Shown: positions 16,372 through 24,819 of the stretch, in pieces
Layout of the letters: each line of letters starts with the position of its first letter
How positions within the stretch are numbered: the stretch's first letter is position 1
Assembly: GCA_016791475.1 (NCBI GenBank)
Contig: JAEUWI010000026.1
Location: 31,685 to 95,684 of the forward strand
From: Candidatus Hydrogenedentota bacterium
GTDB taxonomy: Bacteria; Hydrogenedentota; Hydrogenedentia; Hydrogenedentales; JAEUWI01
Length of the DNA stretch: 64,000 bases
Reading direction: 5' to 3'
Program-made: the position numbers and the translations under genes
Notes under the pieces: model-generated
Database searches by the model: none
What the model was told of the DNA's origin: nothing
Seen by the model: only the letters and a program-made list of their open reading frames with translations

Positions 16372-17874
16372 ATGGATTCCGCGCAGCTCGCTGCCCTCAT
16401 CGACAATCCCCCGCCGCAGTATCAGCCCCGCCCCTTTGGCTGGGATGATGACGACCAGGTCCGCGATGAGTGCGGCGTGTTCGGTGTCTATGGCCACGCC
16501 GAAGCGGCGCGCCTGATCTACCTCGGCCTGTACTCGCTGCAGCACCGCGGGCAGGAGGGCGCCGGCATCGTCTGCGCGAAAGACGGTATCCTCACCGCGC
16601 ACCGCGGCGTCGGCCTCGTGGCCGACGTCTTCAAGCCCCACAAGCTGGCCCGGGTGAAGGGCAACCAGGGCATCGGCCACGTCCGCTACTCCACGTTCGG
16701 GAGCAACAACCTCCGCAACGTCCAGCCCCTCGTGGTGGACTATGCCAGGGGCTCCATGGCCGTGGGGCACAACGGGAATCTGGTGAACGCCGGCTACCTC
16801 CGCGAGACCCTCGAAGAGGGGGGCGCCATCTTCCAGTCCACTACGGACAGCGAAGTGATCATCCATCAGATCTCGCGATCCAAAGGCGAGACCTTCACCG
16901 ACTGTGTCATCGATGCCCTCAAGGAGGTCCTCGGCGCCTACTCCGTGCTCGTCATGAACGGCGACGAAATCGTCGCCGCGCGGGATCCCCACGGATTCCG
17001 TCCCCTCTGGCTCGGCCGCCTCGACGGCGCCTACATCATCGCCAGCGAGACCTGCGCACTGGACATTATCGACGCCGAGCGCATCCGCGAGATCGAGCCG
17101 GGCGAAGTGGTTACCATCAACCGCCACGGGGTTCACAGCCAGTTTCCCTTTGAGCCCACGGTTAGGAAACAGTGTATCTTCGAGTACATCTACGTTTCCC
17201 GGCCCGACAGCGATATCTTTGGCGCCAGCGTCGATGAAGTGCGCAAGAACATGGGCCGCGAGCTGGCCAAAGCGGCGCCTGTGGAAGCCGACGTCGTCAT
17301 GGCCGTGCCCGATTCTTCCAACCCCGCCGCCCTCGGCTATTCCCACGAATCGGGCATTCCCTTCGACATGGGCATCATCCGCAATCACTACGTGGGCCGC
17401 ACTTTCATCGAGCCCGAGCAGGGTATCCGCGATTTCGGCGTCCGCATCAAGCTGAATCCGGCCCGCAGCGCCATCGAGGGCAAACGTATCGTCCTCGTGG
17501 ACGACAGCATCGTGCGGGGCACCACCGCGAAGAAGATCATCAAGATGCTTCGCAACCACGGCGCGAAAGAAATCCACTTCCGCATTTCCTCGCCCGCCAT
17601 TATCAATTCCTGCCACTACGGCATCGACACGCCCAATGCCGGACGCCTCATCGCCCACAACATGACCGTTGATGAGATACGCGAGTTCCTCGGCGTGGAT
17701 TCCCTGGCTTACCTGCCCATAGACGCCCTCGTCGCCGCCACCGGTACCCCCAAAGAACACTTCTGCCTCGGATGCTTCAACAACCAGTATCCAACCCTCG
17801 TACCCACCGACTTCCAGTTCCGCCTGCCGCTCCACCGCCACGTGGATCACAGCACGGAGCTGCTCGGACAGTAG
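16372..17874 (+). CDS. purF: Amidophosphoribosyltransferase
   Basis: A 500-residue PurF, the first committed step of purine synthesis, making phosphoribosylamine from PRPP and glutamine. The glutaminase nucleophile Cys is in DECGVFGVYGHAEAARLIYL (Cys about residue 34), so a propeptide would be removed. Further motifs are QHRGQEGAGIV, GHVRYST, GHNGNLVNAG and the PRPP loop VLVDDSIVRGTTAKKIIKML. C-terminal cysteines (CHYG, CLGC) suggest the iron-sulfur-containing Bacillus-type enzyme. It is coupled to purC by a 4-base gap. Confidence 0.96.
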   Translation: MDSAQLAALIDNPPPQYQPRPFGWDDDDQVRDECGVFGVYGHAEAARLIYLGLYSLQHRGQEGAGIVCAKDGILTAHRGVGLVADVFKPHKLARVKGNQGIGHVRYSTFGSNNLRNVQPLVVDYARGSMAVGHNGNLVNAGYLRETLEEGGAIFQSTTDSEVIIHQISRSKGETFTDCVIDALKEVLGAYSVLVMNGDEIVAARDPHGFRPLWLGRLDGAYIIASETCALDIIDAERIREIEPGEVVTINRHGVHSQFPFEPTVRKQCIFEYIYVSRPDSDIFGASVDEVRKNMGRELAKAAPVEADVVMAVPDSSNPAALGYSHESGIPFDMGIIRNHYVGRTFIEPEQGIRDFGVRIKLNPARSAIEGKRIVLVDDSIVRGTTAKKIIKMLRNHGAKEIHFRISSPAIINSCHYGIDTPNAGRLIAHNMTVDEIREFLGVDSLAYLPIDALVAATGTPKEHFCLGCFNNQYPTLVPTDFQFRLPLHRHVDHSTELLGQ

Positions 17875-18050
17875 GGACTGCCTCGCCCCACGACAACGTA
17901 GGGACAGCGTCGCCCCAGGACACCGAGCCGAGAGGCTCACGCCGCGCCAACGGGCAGCATTGTACCGAGCACAGTGTATGCCAACCGGCGAGGCTGTCCT
18001 GTGGTGTGCGAGGGCAGACGTGAAGCCTCATGAGTGGATGTCTCCATCAT

Positions 18051-18950
18051 TCACCCCCCGGGCTTCAGATGCCCATCGAAAAACGCGATCATTCGCTCCA
18101 GCATCTCCGGCTTGCGCGCATCGCCCATGCCGTGCTTCCCGCCAGGCACTACGATTAACTCGCACGCCGCCCCGGCCTCCTTCATCTTCGCCGCGAACTC
18201 CGTGGACTGCACCAGCTCCACCCGGCGATCCGCGTCGCCGTGGATCACGAGCATGGGGGGGACGCCGGCGCGCACGTAGGTAACGGGCGAGGCCCACTTC
18301 GCCTCGTCGGCCTTCTGCTCGGCGGTGCCACCCAGAAAGCGCGTAACCGCCTCATCATTGGCCAAGCCCAGGGTGAACGACAACGGCTTCGTCAGGTCCA
18401 TCGGCGGACAAATCGGCACCGCCGCCTGAACCGCGCTGGAAAACTCCAGCAATCCGCCCGCGCCGTCAAAGCGCGTCTCCTGGCCGCAGACCGCCAGCAT
18501 GGCCGAAAGATGTCCGCCCGCCGAACCGCCCAGGGCGCCAATGTGCGCCGGGTCCACGCGATACTTCGCCGCATTCGCCCGCAGCCAGCGCACCGCCAGG
18601 CGGCAATCCTCCACCGCCGCGGGAAACAAGGCCTCGTCCGACAATCGATACGCGATGGAGAGCGCCACATAACCCTGTTCCGCGAAAGCATGCATGAGCC
18701 GCAAGGTGCTGTCCCCATCCTTCCCGCCGGTGTACCAGCCGCCGCCGTGAATATGAATGATCGCCGGTCGGGCCGCAGCCGAAGCATCGGCGGGGTAGAG
18801 GATATCCAGCACTTGCTTCGGCGACTGCGTGCCGTAGGCCACGTCCTTGTCGAAGGTATAGCCGGAAAGATCGAGGGGTGGGAGGTCCTCCGCCCGTGCA
18901 AAGAGACAAGTCAGGGCGACCAGGGCCCACAGTGCCACGCATTGCTTCAT
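18051..18950 (-). CDS. Secreted alpha/beta-hydrolase (esterase/lipase)
   Basis: A 299-residue hydrolase with a signal peptide (first ~20 residues, cut after ARA). The catalytic features are the oxyanion motif IHIHGGGWYTGG, the nucleophile elbow GGSAGG, the acid in IHGDADRRVELVQS, and the His in GGKHGMGD. It belongs to the BD-FAE/carboxylesterase-like group often linked to polysaccharide deacetylation or ester cleavage. It stands alone; the 176-base gap to purF holds only imperfect repeats of GTAGGGAC..CGTCGCCCC. Confidence 0.88.
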   Translation of the reverse strand: MKQCVALWALVALTCLFARAEDLPPLDLSGYTFDKDVAYGTQSPKQVLDILYPADASAAARPAIIHIHGGGWYTGGKDGDSTLRLMHAFAEQGYVALSIAYRLSDEALFPAAVEDCRLAVRWLRANAAKYRVDPAHIGALGGSAGGHLSAMLAVCGQETRFDGAGGLLEFSSAVQAAVPICPPMDLTKPLSFTLGLANDEAVTRFLGGTAEQKADEAKWASPVTYVRAGVPPMLVIHGDADRRVELVQSTEFAAKMKEAGAACELIVVPGGKHGMGDARKPEMLERMIAFFDGHLKPGG

Positions 18951-19100
18951 ACCGTTCCGCTCCTACATTCGTTTCACCGCTGCAATGCCATGAGAATACT
19001 CCAGTCCGAGGACTCGGAACCAGCTCCCGGGCGTGTACCTTGCCCGACTTGGGCGCGCTCCCCTAGAATGTCCCCTGGAGAGAGAAGGGGAACCGGGGGA

Positions 19101-19140
19101 ATGGGCGTGTCGCGTGCCGCAAAGCGGGACACCCGCCCAT
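19101..19140. repeat. 40-bp hairpin-forming palindrome in a gene-free gap
   Basis: The outer arms ATGGGCG and CGCCCAT pair perfectly, and inner GTGTC/GACAC and GC-rich sequences extend the stem. It lies in the divergent gap 18951-19263, which holds no gene. It resembles a REP-type unit but could be a regulatory hairpin for the following lipoprotein gene. Confidence 0.4.
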
Positions 19141-19263
19141 TCAAGTTTCCGTGGCCACATACGGGCCATAAAATCAGTGAACCCATTCTGGTGATACGTC
19201 ACTGAACTTCTCTATGGATGGAAAAGGTGGCGTGTTGCCGCCCGACCAAACAAGAGGGAACCA

Positions 19264-20496
19264 ATGACTGATTTATCCAGAATATACGCGCGATTCTTGT
19301 GCATGACGGCACTGCTCCTGCCCCTGGCGGGCTGTCCCCTGATCACCGGAGGGCAGAACCCGCCGGAGCTGGACTCCTTCCAGATCAACGGCGGTGCGGC
19401 AAGCACCTTGGAGCGGGAAGTGACGCTCGACAATGTGTCCCACGAAAATCCCACCCACTTCCTCGCATCGGAGTCCCCGGACTTCGCCGATGCCGATTGG
19501 TGGGTCTACTCGGAGGCGCCCGCTTTCACCCTTTCCGAAGGCGACGGTGCAAAGCGCGTATACTTCAAGCTCAAGAATTACAAAGGCGAGTCCTCCGTCC
19601 TTTCCGACGAAATCTACCTCGGTGATTTGCCGGCCGAAGGCGAGGGAGAGGGTGAAGGCGAAGGCGAAGGCGAAGGCGAAGGTGAAGGTGAAGGCGAAGG
19701 CGAAGGTGAAGGTGAAGGTGAAGGTGAAGGTGAAGGTGAAGGTGAAGGCGAAGGCGAAGGTGAACTGCTTGAAGAACTCGTGGAGTTGCCCGGTGGCCTC
19801 GATCTCTCCATGGTATTGCTGCCGGCAGGGAATTTCTATATGGGCGCCTTCTTCCTGGAACCCGGAGGTTTCAGCGTCGAGACGCCCCAGCATCTCGTTA
19901 CGCTTAGTCAGCCCTTCTGGATCGGCAAATTTGAAATTACCCAAGCCCAATGGCTGGCCGTCATGGGCGAGAACCCCGCCTATTTTCAGGGCGAAGCCTA
20001 CGGCGACACGACCAACCATCCCGTCGAGCAGATCTCGTGGGACGAGGCCCAGGACTTCTGCACCCAATTGAGCACCCTCACCGGCGATGTCTACCGCCTG
20101 CCCACCGAAGCCGAATGGGAATACGCCTGCCGGGCCGGCAGCGCCACCCGCTACTTCTGGGGCAACGACTATGACCCGATCCTGATTGCCGACCAGGCCT
20201 GGTACCTCGGAAACAGCGGCGAAACCACCCACCCCGTCGGCCTCTTTCCGCCCAACGCCTGGGGCCTCTACGACACCAGCGGCAACGTGTGGGAATGGAC
20301 CGCCGACTGGCTCTCCAACTACAGCGCCGCCGCCGTCACCGACCCCACCGGCCCCGAGACCGGATCCTTCCGCATCCAGCGCGGCGGTTCCTTCTACAAC
20401 GAAGACTACTTCCTCCGCTCCGCCCTGCGCAGCTACGGCGTGCCCGAAGCGGGCGGCTGGTCCAACGGCCTCCGCGTGGTCCGGGAGGCAAACTGA
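19264..20496 (+). CDS. Lipoprotein with Gly-Glu linker and formylglycine-enzyme-like domain
   Basis: A 410-residue precursor. The signal ends at the lipobox LAGC (about residue 24). A small N-terminal beta domain is followed by about 40 residues of repeated Gly-Glu (residues about 125-167). A SUMF1/FGE-like domain follows: MVLLPAGNFYMGAF, KFEITQAQWLAVMG, HPVEQISWDEAQDFC, YRLPTEAEWEYACRAG, GLYDTSGNVWEWTADW and IQRGGSFYN. True formylglycine enzymes oxidise a sulfatase Cys; most bacterial relatives are binding or ergothioneine-type proteins. The active-site Cys pair near the C-terminus is not evident, so catalytic activity is doubtful. No sulfatase gene is nearby. Confidence 0.85.
   Translation: MTDLSRIYARFLCMTALLLPLAGCPLITGGQNPPELDSFQINGGAASTLEREVTLDNVSHENPTHFLASESPDFADADWWVYSEAPAFTLSEGDGAKRVYFKLKNYKGESSVLSDEIYLGDLPAEGEGEGEGEGEGEGEGEGEGEGEGEGEGEGEGEGEGEGEGEGELLEELVELPGGLDLSMVLLPAGNFYMGAFFLEPGGFSVETPQHLVTLSQPFWIGKFEITQAQWLAVMGENPAYFQGEAYGDTTNHPVEQISWDEAQDFCTQLSTLTGDVYRLPTEAEWEYACRAGSATRYFWGNDYDPILIADQAWYLGNSGETTHPVGLFPPNAWGLYDTSGNVWEWTADWLSNYSAAAVTDPTGPETGSFRIQRGGSFYNEDYFLRSALRSYGVPEAGGWSNGLRVVREAN
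19634..19763 (+). repeat. In-frame hexanucleotide repeat GAAGGN
   Basis: About 20 copies of a 6-bp unit (GAAGGC or GAAGGT, with GAGGGA at the left end) encode the Gly-Glu linker of the lipoprotein. The unit keeps the frame whatever the copy number, so length changes would alter only linker length. Confidence 0.85.
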
Positions 20497-20549
20497 ACAG
20501 GGCCCTGCGCGCCAACCCCGGGCCCCGGCCCATTGGAGCGCAGCGGGTG

Positions 20550-20599
20550 ATGGGTGCTATGCTTTGGGCGCGCCGAGGGGCGCGCCCAACCTCACCCAT
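20550..20599 (+). promoter_or_regulatory. Long hairpin before hsdM
   Basis: Outer stem ATGGGTG/CACCCAT (20550-20556 and 20593-20599) encloses an 11-bp perfect stem TTGGGCGCGCC/GGCGCGCCCAA (20564-20574 and 20579-20589) with a GAGG loop. It ends 23 bases before the hsdM start. It could terminate the lipoprotein transcript, although there is no T-run, or serve as an operator or mRNA structure controlling the restriction-modification operon. Confidence 0.45.
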
Positions 20600-20622
20600 A
20601 GCCACACCCTTTCGGAAGTGCC

Positions 20623-22071
20623 ATGTTCGAACAGACCTTTAGAAATATCGACGACATCCTCCGCCGCGAAGGCGGGGGCGTGCTGAAATACACCGAGCAA
20701 TCCTCCTGGATCCTCTTCCTGAAATACCTGGACACCTTGGAGCAGGAAAAGGCCATGGAGGCGGCGCTGGAGGGGAAGAAGTACACCTTCATCCTCGACG
20801 AGCCCTACCGCTGGGCGCACTGGGCCGTGCCGAAGGACGGCGAAGGCAAGCCCGACCACAACAAGGCCCTCATCGGCGACGATCTTCGCGATTTTGTGAA
20901 CCAGAGGCTCATTCCCTATCTCCAGGGCTTCAAGCAGCGCGCCAGCGGCCCCAACACCATCGAATACAAGATCGGCGAGATCTTCAGCGAAACGAAAAAC
21001 GAGATCAACAGCGGCTACAACCTCCGCGAGATCCTCGAACTGGTGGACGAGCTCCGCTTCCAGTCCCAGGCCGAAAAGCACGAGCTGAGCTACCTCTACG
21101 AGGAGAAAATCGGCAACATGGGCAACGCCGGGCGCGACGGCGGCTCCTACTACACCCCGCGCCCCCTCATCCGCGCCATCGTCCAGGTGGTCGCGCCCAA
21201 AATCGGCGAACGGATCTACGACGGCGCCGTGGGCTCCGCCGGCTTCCTCTGCGAGGCCTTCGAATACCTCCGCGCCTCGAAAAAGCTCAGCACCAGCGAT
21301 CTGAAGAAGCTCCAGAGCAACACCTTCTTCGGCAAGGAAAAGGACAAGCTCGCCTACGTTATCGCCATCATGAACATGATCCTCCACGGCATCGAAGCGC
21401 CCAACATCCTCCACGTGAACACCCTCACGGAGAACAGCGCCGACATCCAGGAGAAAGACCGCTTCGACGTCATCCTCGCCAATCCGCCCTTCGGCGGCAA
21501 AGAGCGCAAGGAAGTCCAGCAGAACTTTCCCATCCGCACCAGCGAGACCGCCTTCCTCTTCCTCCAGCACTTCATCAAGATGCTGAAGGCCGGGGGCCGC
21601 GCGGGCGTCGTCATCAAAAACACCTTCCTCTCCAACACCGACAACGCCTCCGTCAGCCTCCGCAAGGAACTCCTCCAGAGCTGCAACCTCCACACCATCC
21701 TCGACTGCCCCGGCGGCACCTTCCAGGGGGCCGGCGTGAAAACCGTCGTCCTCTTCTTCGAAAAAGGCGCGCCCACGCGGAAGATCTGGTACTACCAGCT
21801 CGACCCCGGCCGTAACCTCGGCAAGACCAACCCCCTCAACGACGACGACCTCGCCGAGTTCGTGGAACTGCAGAAGACCAAAGCCGACTCGGACAAAAGC
21901 TGGAGCATTGACGCCGCCACCATCGACCAGGGCACCTTCGACTTATCGGTGAAAAACCCCAACGGCGGCGAAGTTGTCGCCCACCGCACCCCGCAGGATA
22001 TCCTCGACGAAATCGCTGCGCTGGACGCGGAAAGCGCCGAGGTCCTGGCCACGATTCGGGGGCTGCTGTGA
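20623..22071 (+). CDS. hsdM: Type I restriction-modification DNA methyltransferase subunit
   Basis: A 482-residue HsdM. The N-terminal helical domain (FRNIDDILRREGGGVLKYTEQSSW onward) is typical. The SAM-binding motif I reads YDGAVGSAGFLCEAF, a variant of DPACGTGGFL. The catalytic motif IV is VILANPPFGG, for N6-adenine methylation. YTPRPLIRAIV marks the class. It forms with HsdS the modification enzyme and with HsdR the restriction complex. Start context is GGAAG before the ATG. Its stop overlaps the GTG of hsdS (GTGA), so the two are translationally coupled. Confidence 0.95.
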   Translation: MFEQTFRNIDDILRREGGGVLKYTEQSSWILFLKYLDTLEQEKAMEAALEGKKYTFILDEPYRWAHWAVPKDGEGKPDHNKALIGDDLRDFVNQRLIPYLQGFKQRASGPNTIEYKIGEIFSETKNEINSGYNLREILELVDELRFQSQAEKHELSYLYEEKIGNMGNAGRDGGSYYTPRPLIRAIVQVVAPKIGERIYDGAVGSAGFLCEAFEYLRASKKLSTSDLKKLQSNTFFGKEKDKLAYVIAIMNMILHGIEAPNILHVNTLTENSADIQEKDRFDVILANPPFGGKERKEVQQNFPIRTSETAFLFLQHFIKMLKAGGRAGVVIKNTFLSNTDNASVSLRKELLQSCNLHTILDCPGGTFQGAGVKTVVLFFEKGAPTRKIWYYQLDPGRNLGKTNPLNDDDLAEFVELQKTKADSDKSWSIDAATIDQGTFDLSVKNPNGGEVVAHRTPQDILDEIAALDAESAEVLATIRGLL

Positions 22072-23243
22072 AGCCGGGGTGGGAGGTGAAGAAGCTGGGG
22101 GACGTTTGTCGAACCGGGGCTGGCGGAACGCCATCGAAATTGAACAAGGAATACTACGAGAATGGGACAATTCCGTGGCTCATGAGTGGTGAGATTGCCC
22201 AAGGTGACATCCGGCAATCGACTCAGTTCATTAGTGAGTTGGGGCTAAAGAACTCGTCCGCAAAGGTATTTCCATGCAATACGGTACTGGTCGCAATGTA
22301 CGGAGCTACCGCTGGGCAGGTCGGCATTCTTCGTATGGAGGCAGCAACGAACCAGGCTGTCTGCGGAATACTACCAAACGCGGAATTCGTTCCGGAGTTT
22401 GTTTATTTCTTCATGCTATCCCAGAAAGAGGGGCTTGTAAGTCAAGCGACTGGAAACGCACAGCCGAATATTTCACAGGAGAAGATTCGCAACACCCGCA
22501 TCCCCGTCCCCCCGCTCGCCGAACAGCAGCGGATCGTTGCCTTCCTCGACGAAGCCTTTGCGGGCATCGCCACCGCCCGGGCCAACGCCGAAAAGAACCT
22601 CCAGAACGCCCGCGCCCTCTTCGAAAGCCACATCAACGCTGTCTTCACCCAGCGCGGCGAGGGGTGGGTGGAGAAGCGACTGGGGGAAATTTGCGCAATC
22701 ACGTCAAATCTTGTCGATCCAAAAGATGAAGCGTACTTAGACCAATTGCATGTTGGGGCTGGGAATATCCAGTCCAAGACTGGTGCCCTCCTGGATCTCA
22801 AAAGTGCCCGAATGGAGGGGTTGATATCAGGCAAGTTCCCCTTTGATCCGTCCATGGTTCTCTACAGCAAGATCAGGCCATATCTGATGAAGGTCGCGCG
22901 CCCGAGTTTCAGTGGTGTGTGTAGCGCGGATATGTATCCGCTAACCCCTGTTGAGGCTGTGGTGACCCGCGATTACCTCTTCCATCTTTTGCTGAGCAAG
23001 CCGTTCACGGATTACGCAATCGAAGGTTCGGCGCGTGCCGGCATGCCAAAGGTGAACCGCGATCACCTCTTTGAGTATCGCGTGTGGATTCCAAACCTCG
23101 AAGCACAACAAGCGATTGCTCTAGAGCTTGACCAACTTCACGTGGAAGCCCAACGCCTCGAATCCATCTACCGGCGCAAGATCGCCGCGCTGGACGAGAT
23201 GAAGAAGTCGCTGCTTCACGAAGCGTTTTCAATCGACCGTTGA
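22068..23243 (+). CDS. hsdS: Type I restriction-modification specificity subunit
   Basis: A 391-residue HsdS with two target-recognition domains. TRD1 covers about residues 3-150 and TRD2 about 195-345; they are separated and closed by conserved helical spacers. The spacers are LAEQQRIVAFLDEAFAGIAT onward (about 148-190) and LEAQQAIALELDQLHVEAQR to KKSLLHEAFSIDR (about 348-391). TRD2 lacks a clear match to TRD1, as expected for a bipartite recognition sequence. The start is a GTG overlapping the hsdM stop. The central TRD sequences have lower GC than the spacers, which is common and reflects exchange. Pieces of its 3-prime end recur downstream. Confidence 0.93.
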   Translation: MKPGWEVKKLGDVCRTGAGGTPSKLNKEYYENGTIPWLMSGEIAQGDIRQSTQFISELGLKNSSAKVFPCNTVLVAMYGATAGQVGILRMEAATNQAVCGILPNAEFVPEFVYFFMLSQKEGLVSQATGNAQPNISQEKIRNTRIPVPPLAEQQRIVAFLDEAFAGIATARANAEKNLQNARALFESHINAVFTQRGEGWVEKRLGEICAITSNLVDPKDEAYLDQLHVGAGNIQSKTGALLDLKSARMEGLISGKFPFDPSMVLYSKIRPYLMKVARPSFSGVCSADMYPLTPVEAVVTRDYLFHLLLSKPFTDYAIEGSARAGMPKVNRDHLFEYRVWIPNLEAQQAIALELDQLHVEAQRLESIYRRKIAALDEMKKSLLHEAFSIDR

Positions 23244-23338
23244 CCATGTGTTGCTGGAATTCTACTGTGACTATTTGCTTGTCTCAGCGAATAAAACTCA
23301 CCAGACGACTGTATACTTGGAAGGAGGCAATCGAACAG

Positions 23339-23782
23339 ATGGACCTTTTGCAAAACACATTCGCAACATTGTTTGTCTCCGCATTGGGTGGTGGATTCGC
23401 GTTGTTGGGGAACTATCTCATAGTCAGACGACAAGACCGCGATGGGCGGGCGCGATCAGTCCTGTCAACTCAAGTCGAAGTACATCAGCAGGCATATGCG
23501 CATTGGTTTCGGCTACGACATCTGGACAGTCCTGGTGAGGACCGGCTGGTCATCGTTAATGACGCGCTGGACTGGTGGTCCAGGCACTGCCTTTATCTAC
23601 CGCCTGCGCTTCAGGATTCCTTTTACTCTACCGTCATCGCGGCGCGTCAGCACGCCGATACGGAAGGAGATCGGCGTAACGTGTTCTGGGATGAACTGAA
23701 GATTCTGGGAGTCTCGATTGAAGCCAGTGTGCGGGAGCTTGGCATTCATTTGGACACACGGTCCATTGCGTCGATCCGATAG
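23339..23782 (+). CDS. Small membrane-anchored protein of unknown function in the RM locus
   Basis: A 147-residue protein starting MDLLQNTFATLFVSALGGGF. One N-terminal membrane helix (about residues 6-26) is followed by RRQDRDGRARS and a soluble helical part containing LDWWSRHCLYLPPALQDSFY. The ATG at 23339 has GGAGG 10 bases upstream; the frame is open upstream but lacks any signal. I do not recognise the family. Similar short anchored proteins are seen near defence loci. It lies between hsdS and a partial repeat of the hsdS tail, with lower GC than its surroundings. Confidence 0.65.
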   Translation: MDLLQNTFATLFVSALGGGFALLGNYLIVRRQDRDGRARSVLSTQVEVHQQAYAHWFRLRHLDSPGEDRLVIVNDALDWWSRHCLYLPPALQDSFYSTVIAARQHADTEGDRRNVFWDELKILGVSIEASVRELGIHLDTRSIASIR

Positions 23783-23794
23783 AAAGCAGTAGTT

Positions 23795-23863
23795 CGCCGC
23801 GCTGGACGGACTGAAGAAGTCGCTGCTGCAATTGACATTGGACAATGGATAATTGACAATGAA
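23795..23863 (+). repeat. Copy B of the hsdS 3-prime tail plus heptanucleotide repeats
   Basis: Bases 23795-23828 nearly repeat the hsdS end (translation would be AALDGLKKSLL, against AALDEMKKSLL in hsdS), but with no start or long frame. They run straight into five 7-bp units of the CAATTGA/CAATGGA type (23829-23863). The pair lies between two accessory genes. Confidence 0.7.
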
Positions 23864-23884
23864 TAGCGACGAGGAGGCCGGGCG

Positions 23885-24409
23885 ATGACCGCGAAGAAAA
23901 GCTACAGCATTGACGATCCCCTCTTTGGCTTCGACGAGGACTTTGAGGTCGGCGCGAATAAGGTGTTGATGCTTGGGGAGTCCGACATCTCCACACACGG
24001 AGGCATGGCCCTGGCCTACAAGAATGCGGCGGATATACTGGTGCAGAAAGCGCTGGACCGTGACGAAACCTCCTGGGAAATCGCCGCACCGATCATGTAC
24101 CTGTACCGGCACAGCCTGGAGTTGTCCTTGAAATGGGCGACCCAGTCGAACGCAAAGTGCCATGACCTGGAAGGCATGATACAACAGGCCAACGAGCGTG
24201 CGAAGCAGCAGACTGGGAAAGCACTTCATCCTGCAGTCATCGAGCGGATGCAGGAGTTTTCGGAATTTGATAAAAAGGGCTTTGCCTTCCGGTATGCCGA
24301 CGCGGGTGAGGATGCACACTGGATTGGAGTCACCGTTAAACTCCTGCACCTTCGCAAGGTCATGGAACGGATAACGGCGGATTTGGTCGAGCTGGGCCGG
24401 CAACGTTGA
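23885..24409 (+). CDS. HEPN-like accessory protein in the RM locus
   Basis: A 174-residue, probably all-helical protein. The segment IAAPIMYLYRHSLELSLKWA with a following ATQSNAKCHDLEGMI resembles the HEPN/abortive-infection type fold, but the RxxxxH ribonuclease motif is not clear, with RHSLEL the nearest. The start has a strong ribosome site (GAGGAGG). No transmembrane part. It is bracketed by two hsdS-tail copies. A nucleotide-binding, toxin or structural role is possible and cannot be settled from sequence. Confidence 0.6.
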   Translation: MTAKKSYSIDDPLFGFDEDFEVGANKVLMLGESDISTHGGMALAYKNAADILVQKALDRDETSWEIAAPIMYLYRHSLELSLKWATQSNAKCHDLEGMIQQANERAKQQTGKALHPAVIERMQEFSEFDKKGFAFRYADAGEDAHWIGVTVKLLHLRKVMERITADLVELGRQR

Positions 24410-24439
24410 ATCGAGTGAAGTCACGCCGCGCGCCGCATT

Positions 24440-24650
24440 CCGGCCCGAAGGGCCAGCGCAGTTCAAAAGCCCAGGGCAACGCCCCGGGAAAAAGGATGCC
24501 CCCTGCTTTTTGAGCCCTGCAGGGGCGGCACAGTTCAATCTCGAGCTACAACTGCGCCGCCCTTACAGGGCTGAATACAGATTGGGTTGGTGTTCCCAGG
24601 GCGTTGCCCTGGGCTGGAAACTGCAGTGCCCCTTCGGGGCGAAACATGCG
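24440..24650. repeat. Nested palindromic repeat element
   Basis: About 210 bases of near-perfect nested inverted repeat. The outer arms contain CCCGAAGGG and AGCCCAGGGCAACGCCC on the left and their complement on the right (GGGCGTTGCCCTGGGCT, CCCTTCGGGG). The inner arms are GAGCCCTGCAGGGGCGG and CCGCCCTTACAGGGCTG. It has no coding capacity and would fold into one long stem. The remainder of the 410-base gap 24410-24819 holds hsdS-tail copy C and a candidate promoter. Confidence 0.7.
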
Positions 24651-24664
24651 CAGCCAGCGCAAGA

Positions 24665-24740
24665 GCGCGGCGCTGGACGAACTGAAGAAGTCGCTGCTTC
24701 ACGAAGCGTTTTCAATGGACAATGGACAATTGACAATGGA
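24665..24740 (+). repeat. Copy C of the hsdS 3-prime tail plus heptanucleotide repeats
   Basis: Bases 24665-24712 repeat the hsdS end closely (AALDELKKSLLHEAFS in the same reading). Four heptamers follow at 24713-24740 (CAATGGA, CAATGGA, CAATTGA, CAATGGA). The same four units, with the two preceding T bases, recur inside hsdR at 26656-26683. Confidence 0.75.
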
Positions 24741-24764
24741 GAACGGAAGAGTTCTTTTCGGGGG

Positions 24765-24792
24765 TGAACTTAAGGTATGACTTTAGTATACT
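24765..24792 (+). promoter_or_regulatory. Candidate promoter for fic
   Basis: TGAACT (24765-24770), 16-bp spacer, TATACT (24787-24792), ending 27 bases before the fic ATG. The -10 is good and the -35 weak. It suggests fic can be expressed independently of hsdMS. Confidence 0.35.
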
Positions 24793-24819
24793 TCCGATGG
24801 CAGTCCCATATAGGAAAAA

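Noticed and set aside
16084..17940. A 618-codon frame opposite purC and purF
   Set aside because: Antisense to two enzymes with full motifs; composition typical of an antisense shadow.
23597..24538. A 313-codon frame on the minus strand in the RM locus
   Set aside because: Covers two plus-strand genes with good ribosome sites; no recognisable domain.
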